Assembly (NCBI GenBank): GCA_041687475.1
Contig: JAWLBW010000170.1
Location: 1 to 9,694 of the forward strand
Origin: JAWLBW01 sp041687475
GTDB taxonomy: Bacteria; J088; JAWLBW01
Length of the DNA: 9,694 nt
Direction: 5' to 3'
Below the pieces are notes generated by a model. That model did not search any database and had not been told where the DNA came from. It saw only the letters and a program-made list of their open reading frames with translations. This document shows, piece by piece, positions 6,026-9,694 of this stretch (position 1 is the first letter of the stretch; each line of letters starts with the position of its first letter). The position numbers and the translations under genes were made by a program.

Positions 6026-6035
6026 CTGGTATCAT
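6026..6035 (+). promoter_or_regulatory. Extended -10 of the SRAP gene, probable leaderless mRNA
   Basis: CTGGTATCAT has TGG directly before TATCAT (6030-6035), an extended -10, and no good -35. The hexamer ends six bases before the ATG at 6042, so transcription should begin on or next to the start codon. AAGG at 6037-6040 is only one base from the ATG, too close for normal ribosome binding. Confidence 0.5.
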
Positions 6036-6041
6036 GAAGGC

Positions 6042-6737
6042 ATGTGCGGACGCACCACCCTGAAAACCACGCGCAAACAGCTCGAAGAGGCGTTCGGCGC
6101 GCCGTTGCCCGAACTCAAGCCCCGCTACAACATCGCGCCCTCGCAGGACATGCTTGCGGTACGGGCCGCCGAAGGCGGCGGGCGTGAAGGTCTCTTTCTG
6201 CGCTGGGGCCTGATTCCGGGTTGGGCCAAGGAAGCTTCCATCGGCTACAAGATGATCAACGCCCGCTCGGAAACGGTGTTCGAAAAGCCGGCTTTCCGGT
6301 CGGCGGTGAAGCGGCGCCGTTGCCTCATTCCGGCCGACGGATTTTACGAGTGGAAGAAGATCGGCAAGCAGAAGCAGCCGGTCTACATTCACCTGCGCGA
6401 CGAGCGTCCCTTTGCCATGGCGGGGCTGTGGGAACATTGGAGCGGTCCCGACGGTCCGGTCGAAAGCTGCACCATTCTCACGACGCGGCCCAACGAACTG
6501 CTGACCGACGTGCACGACCGCATGCCCGTCATTCTCGCGCCCGATTCCCACGGTCTCTGGCTCGATCACTCCGTGGTCGAGAGAGAGGCCCTCGAACATC
6601 TGTTTGCTCCCTACGCTGCCGCCGAAATGGCCTGGCACCCGGTTTCGACGCTGGTAAACAGTCCGCGTAACCAGGGCGAAGAGCTGATTGCACCGCTACC
6701 GCCCGACCCACAACCGCTCGCCTTCGAGTTCGCCTGA
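6042..6737 (+). CDS. SRAP domain protein (HMCES/YedK family)
   Basis: SOS response-associated peptidase family protein. Characterised members form a covalent thiazolidine link between Cys2 and abasic sites in single-stranded DNA, protecting replication forks, and self-cleave their N-terminal Met. The 231 aa contain all key residues: Cys2 in MCGR, the YNIAPSQ segment (29-35), WGLIPGWAK (55-63), Asn73 in NARSE, IPADGFYEW (96-104) with Glu103, and His158 in DVHDRMP (156-162). The start is certain in functional terms because Cys must be residue 2 after Met; the open frame upstream to 5847 would bury it. It is transcribed divergently from the GIY-YIG gene and followed by copA on the same strand after a 102-base gap, which probably contains a separate promoter. 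No LexA box is recognised, so SOS control is not shown here. Confidence 0.95.
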   Translation: MCGRTTLKTTRKQLEEAFGAPLPELKPRYNIAPSQDMLAVRAAEGGGREGLFLRWGLIPGWAKEASIGYKMINARSETVFEKPAFRSAVKRRRCLIPADGFYEWKKIGKQKQPVYIHLRDERPFAMAGLWEHWSGPDGPVESCTILTTRPNELLTDVHDRMPVILAPDSHGLWLDHSVVEREALEHLFAPYAAAEMAWHPVSTLVNSPRNQGEELIAPLPPDPQPLAFEFA

Positions 6738-6839
6738 ATTTCCTCTGTCCGAATTTCCCTCGGAAAATAATTTCCCGCGCTCTGCGTCTTTCGTTGCCGT
6801 TCGTCGTCTCTTGAGATAAAGGCATTCTCAGGAGACTTC
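6738..6839 (+). promoter_or_regulatory. copA upstream region
   Basis: This 102-base gap contains AATTTCC three times (6737-6743, 6752-6758, 6769-6775), a small dyad TTTCC/GGAAA (6754-6766), and a TCTC-TT-GAGA dyad (6807-6816) that overlaps a weak promoter (TTGCCG 6794-6799, GATAAA 6815-6820, 15-base spacer). AGGAG (6830-6834) lies five bases before the ATG and is a strong ribosome binding site. I do not see a clear CueR-type (long-spacer dyad) or CopY-type operator, so the form of copper control is not evident. Confidence 0.35.
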
Positions 6840-9452
6840 ATGAACAACGGAACAAATACCGATACCTGCTGCGCGAATGTGAGTGCGTCGGCTGACGGGC
6901 AACTTTCACGGCCTGCTCACGACAGCCGTCGCGATCCGAAGAAGGGCCATGCACCGGAGGCGACGCATGCGCAGGGGAAGGGGCATGTGCACCACCACGA
7001 CGCCGGTAGTCACCCGGGCCGTGACCACAAAGACGAAGAGCGCGTTGAAGACCCCGTATGTGGAATGCGCATCGACCCGGCAACCGCCAAGGGTGGTTCC
7101 CACACCCACGAGGGACAGACCTGGTACTTCTGCAACCCGCGCTGTCGCGAAAAGTTCGCGGCCGATCCGTCTGCGTTTTCTATTCCGGCCCCCCGTCCGG
7201 TTGCCGTGGCCGCACCGGGCACGAAGTATATCTGCCCGATGGATCCCGAAGTGGTTTCCGACACACCCGCCGACTGCCCGATCTGCGGCATGGCCCTCGA
7301 ACCCGAAACCCCTCTTGCTGCGGTCAGGGTCGAATATACCTGTCCCATGCACCCCGAGGTCGTGCAGGGGCACCCCGGCGATTGCCCCATCTGCGGCATG
7401 GCGCTGGAACCCCGAACCATCGAGGTCGCGGTCGAAAACCCCGAACTCGAAGATATGACGCGGCGCTTCCGGTTGAGCACCTTGCTTACACTGCCCCTGT
7501 TTCTCGTGGCCATGTCCGATCTGATTCCGGGTCAGCCTGTTCAACATACCGTGCCCATGTGGGTACTGTTGTACGGCCAGCTGCTCCTTGCCACGCCGGT
7601 TGTCTTGTGGGGCGGCTATCCGTTCTACGTTCGCGCCTGGAACGCGGTGCGCAATCGCCATCTGAACATGTTCACGCTTGTAGGTATCGGCACGGCGGCG
7701 GCCTACGGTTTCAGCGTGTTCGCAACACTGTTTCCCGGTATGATTCCCGATTCCATGCGCATGCATGGGGGAATGCCGGGGGTCTACTACGAAGCGGCGG
7801 CCGTCATCGTTACCCTGGTTCTGCTCGGCCAGGTACTCGAAGGCAAGGCGCGTAGCCGCACGAGCGGCGCCATACGCGCGCTCCTGGGCATGGCCCCAAA
7901 GACCGCGCGTCGGGTGAACGAAGACGGCAGCGAAGTCGATGTACCGCTCGAGCAGATTGTGGTCGGCGACGTGCTGCGCGTGCGTCCGGGCGAAAAAATT
8001 CCCGTCGACGGCAACGTGGTCGAGGGCGCGACGACGGTCGACGAAAGCATGATTACGGGCGAACCGATACCCGTGCAGAAGGTGGCGGGCGACAAGCTCA
8101 CCGGGGCCACGGTGAATGGAACCGGCAGCCTGCTCCTACGGGCCGAACGGGTGGGATCGGACACCCTGTTGTCGCAGATTGTACGTATGGTAGGCGAGGC
8201 CCAGCGCAGTCGCGTCCCCATTCAAAGGCTTGCCGACCAGGTATCGGCCTGGTTCGTGCCGGCCGTCATTCTCATTTCTTTTCTTACGATTGTTGCCTGG
8301 TTCGTCTTCGGCCCCGAACCCCGGCCGGCCCATGCGCTGGTCAATGCCGTGGCGGTATTGATCATCGCCTGCCCGTGCGCTCTCGGTCTGGCGACGCCCA
8401 TGTCGGTCATGGTCGGCGTGGGGCGCGGCGCTTCGGCGGGCGTACTCGTGCGTAATGCCGAAGCGCTGGAAGTGCTCGAAAAGGTCGACACCCTGGTGAT
8501 CGACAAGACGGGCACGCTGACCGAAGGACGCCCGGTTCTCACGACCATCGAGGCAGTCGGCGGCGGCACTGAGGAGCAACTGTTGCAGCTTGCCGCCGGA
8601 CTGGAACGCGGCAGCGAGCACCCCCTGGCCGAGGCCATCGTGCGCGCCGCCACCGAGCAGAATCTCATCGTTCCCCCCGTTACGGGCTTTCAGTCGATCA
8701 CGGGCCAGGGTGTCGTGGGCTACGTCGATGGCCGCCATGTCGCCCTGGGCAATGCCCGGCTTGCCGAGACAGCCGACCTGTCTGCCGTCGGGCTGAACGA
8801 AGCCGCATACCAGCGGGCCGAGGCGCTGCGCCGTTCGGGCAGCACGGTCATGTACCTGGTGGTCGATGGACGGCTGGCGGCACTGATCGCTGTCAGCGAT
8901 CCGGTAAGGCAAACGACGCCCGAAGCCATTGCAACCCTGCGGGCAGAAGGCTTGCGGGTGGTCATGTTGACCGGCGACAACCGGGATACCGCCCGGGCGG
9001 TTGCCGACGCACTGGGTATCGACGAAGTCATCGCCGACGTTCTTCCCGACCAGAAAGCCGCCGCGGTAGAACGTCTGCAGCGTGAGGGCCGGATTGTCGC
9101 AATGGCGGGCGACGGCGTCAACGACGCACCGGCCCTGGCGCGGGCGCACGTGGGTATCGCCATGGGCACGGGCACCGATGTCGCCATGGAAAGTGCCGGA
9201 GTGACCCTCGTTCGGGGCGATCTCACCGGCATCGTTCGGGCCCGCCGTCTGAGTCGACAGGTGATGAAGAACATCAGGCAGAACCTGTTCTTCGCATTCG
9301 TCTACAATGCCCTGGGCGTGCCGGTGGCGGCCGGTATTCTCTACCCCTTCGGGGGAATGCTGCTCAGCCCCATGATTGCGGCCGCGGCCATGAGCTTCAG
9401 CTCGGTCTCTGTCATCGCCAACGCGCTGCGGCTGCGTCGGGCAAAGGTCTGA
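6840..9452 (+). CDS. copA: Copper-translocating P1B-type ATPase with YHS and tandem heavy-metal-binding domains
   Basis: ATP-driven exporter of Cu(I) in the inner membrane, 870 aa. The N-terminus has Cys10-Cys11 and a His-rich stretch (about 27-64), then a YHS domain (71-113: DPVCGM with YFCNPRC) and two heavy-metal-binding (HMBD) zinc-ribbon-like repeats (130-155 and 166-191), each with CPM and CPICGM. No HMA domain with GMTCxxC is present. The transmembrane part starts near 212. Actuator TGE is at 407-409, the metal-site CPC in the helix at 511-513, the phosphorylated Asp555 in DKTGT, the nucleotide-binding SEHP at 592-595, TGDN at 711-714 and GDGVNDAP at 757-764. YN and MSFSS motifs in the last two helices match the Cu(I) subgroup (P1B-1). 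The catalytic core is intact. The start is set by AGGAG at 6830. An intrinsic terminator follows, so the gene is probably transcribed alone. Silver is a possible co-substrate. Confidence 0.95.
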   Translation: MNNGTNTDTCCANVSASADGQLSRPAHDSRRDPKKGHAPEATHAQGKGHVHHHDAGSHPGRDHKDEERVEDPVCGMRIDPATAKGGSHTHEGQTWYFCNPRCREKFAADPSAFSIPAPRPVAVAAPGTKYICPMDPEVVSDTPADCPICGMALEPETPLAAVRVEYTCPMHPEVVQGHPGDCPICGMALEPRTIEVAVENPELEDMTRRFRLSTLLTLPLFLVAMSDLIPGQPVQHTVPMWVLLYGQLLLATPVVLWGGYPFYVRAWNAVRNRHLNMFTLVGIGTAAAYGFSVFATLFPGMIPDSMRMHGGMPGVYYEAAAVIVTLVLLGQVLEGKARSRTSGAIRALLGMAPKTARRVNEDGSEVDVPLEQIVVGDVLRVRPGEKIPVDGNVVEGATTVDESMITGEPIPVQKVAGDKLTGATVNGTGSLLLRAERVGSDTLLSQIVRMVGEAQRSRVPIQRLADQVSAWFVPAVILISFLTIVAWFVFGPEPRPAHALVNAVAVLIIACPCALGLATPMSVMVGVGRGASAGVLVRNAEALEVLEKVDTLVIDKTGTLTEGRPVLTTIEAVGGGTEEQLLQLAAGLERGSEHPLAEAIVRAATEQNLIVPPVTGFQSITGQGVVGYVDGRHVALGNARLAETADLSAVGLNEAAYQRAEALRRSGSTVMYLVVDGRLAALIAVSDPVRQTTPEAIATLRAEGLRVVMLTGDNRDTARAVADALGIDEVIADVLPDQKAAAVERLQREGRIVAMAGDGVNDAPALARAHVGIAMGTGTDVAMESAGVTLVRGDLTGIVRARRLSRQVMKNIRQNLFFAFVYNALGVPVAAGILYPFGGMLLSPMIAAAAMSFSSVSVIANALRLRRAKV

Positions 9453-9485
9453 GTTCTACGGGGAAGTGCGTGGAAACCTATGACC

Positions 9486-9523
9486 GGCGCTTCTCATGAA
9501 ACGAGGGTGAGAAGCGCCCTTTT
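9486..9523 (+). terminator. Rho-independent terminator of copA
   Basis: A perfect 11-base stem pairs GGCGCTTCTCA (9486-9496) with TGAGAAGCGCC (9508-9518) around an 11-base loop, followed by CTTTT. It starts 33 bases after the copA stop codon. It is the clearest terminator in the window. Confidence 0.85.
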
Positions 9524-9571
9524 ACCTGCCGGTCTCATACGTTACCGGCGCCTGCGGGCAGAAGTTTCGGC

Positions 9572-9577
9572 TACAAT
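9572..9577 (+). promoter_or_regulatory. Putative -10 box of the methyltransferase gene
   Basis: TACAAT predicts a start near 9584 and a leader of about 20 bases that carries GGGTGA before the ATG pair at 9603-9608. No good -35 is visible. Upstream, GCCGGT (9528-9533) and ACCGGC (9544-9549) form a 6-base inverted repeat. Confidence 0.4.
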
Positions 9578-9602
9578 ACGATGAACAGCTGTTGACGGGT
9601 GA

Positions 9603-9694
9603 ATGATGAACGTACTGCGCTTTCTCGGCTCCCAACTCGGTAAACCGGCGGGCACCTTCGGCAGAATTGCCATGCCGCGAATTCTCAACCGCAT
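9603..9694 (+). CDS. Probable SAM-dependent methyltransferase, N-terminal fragment (runs off the window)
   Basis: Only the first 30 residues are present: two Met codons in a row (9603 and 9606), then NVLRFLGSQLGKPAGTFG and RIAMPRILNR. The pattern of a short hydrophobic start, SQL.KP.G.FGR and a second MxRxLNR element resembles the pre-domain segment of a group of class I methyltransferases; the SAM-binding motif itself would lie beyond the window. GGG at 9597-9599 is a likely ribosome binding site and favours the second ATG slightly. It has its own promoter and is separated from copA by the terminator. Confidence 0.65.
   Translation, partial: MMNVLRFLGSQLGKPAGTFGRIAMPRILNR

Noticed and set aside
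5439..6638. A long minus-strand open frame opposite the SRAP gene
   Set aside because: It overlaps the well-supported SRAP gene in antisense, has no family motifs and shows the Arg/Pro/Ala composition of a shadow frame in GC-rich DNA.
6738..6839. CueR or CopY operator before copA
   Set aside because: No long-spacer dyad of the CueR type and no TACAnnTGTA element is present; only short, low-specificity dyads are seen.
1..9694. CRISPR array, prophage, transposon or defence island
   Set aside because: No spaced repeats, integrase, transposase or nuclease-helicase clusters; the genes are ordinary chromosomal families and composition is even across the window.

Overview
The window is a GC-rich, gene-dense bacterial chromosome segment (clearly above half G+C by eye). 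It holds seven complete protein-coding genes, one more whose start is uncertain, and the first codons of another gene at the right edge. I see no rRNA, tRNA, CRISPR array, transposase, integrase or phage gene. The gene families (patatin lipase, DUF2231 membrane protein, Ste24-type M48 protease, UPF0213 GIY-YIG protein, SRAP protein, CopA-type ATPase) and the promoter style (TACAAT or TACGAT -10 boxes just before starts) fit a Gram-negative bacterium, probably proteobacterial. The taxon cannot be fixed from this sequence.

Layout from the left: heptamer tandem repeats (15-42); a patatin-like phospholipase on the minus strand (45-1268); an unrecognised tryptophan-rich protein on the minus strand (1378-1971); a divergent intergenic region with repeats; a DUF2231 membrane protein on the plus strand (2229-2837); a 303-base intergenic region with two 17-bp palindromes that are exact reverse complements of each other (2889-2905 and 2988-3004); an M48 zinc metalloprotease on the plus strand (3141-4256); a convergent junction; an uncharacterised multi-pass membrane protein on the minus strand (4347-5381); a structured spacer; a UPF0213 GIY-YIG protein on the minus strand (about 5581-5871); divergent from it, a SRAP (HMCES/YedK) protein on the plus strand (6042-6737); a CopA-type copper ATPase on the plus strand (6840-9452); a strong intrinsic terminator (9486-9523); and the start of a probable SAM-dependent methyltransferase (from 9603).

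The genes look like mostly single transcription units rather than one pathway. There are three loose themes. Membrane and lipid functions are represented by the patatin, the M48 protease, DUF2231 and the eight-helix membrane protein. DNA-damage or nucleic-acid functions are represented by the divergent GIY-YIG and SRAP pair. Copper detoxification is represented by CopA.

The parts most worth a second look are the mirrored palindromes upstream of the M48 gene, the two genes whose -10 box ends exactly six bases before the ATG (a leaderless-mRNA signature), the divergent CTGGTATC promoter pair between the GIY-YIG and SRAP genes, the N-terminal metal-binding array of CopA that has no HMA domain, and the two uncharacterised proteins. 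I do not see clear evidence of a new multi-gene system.
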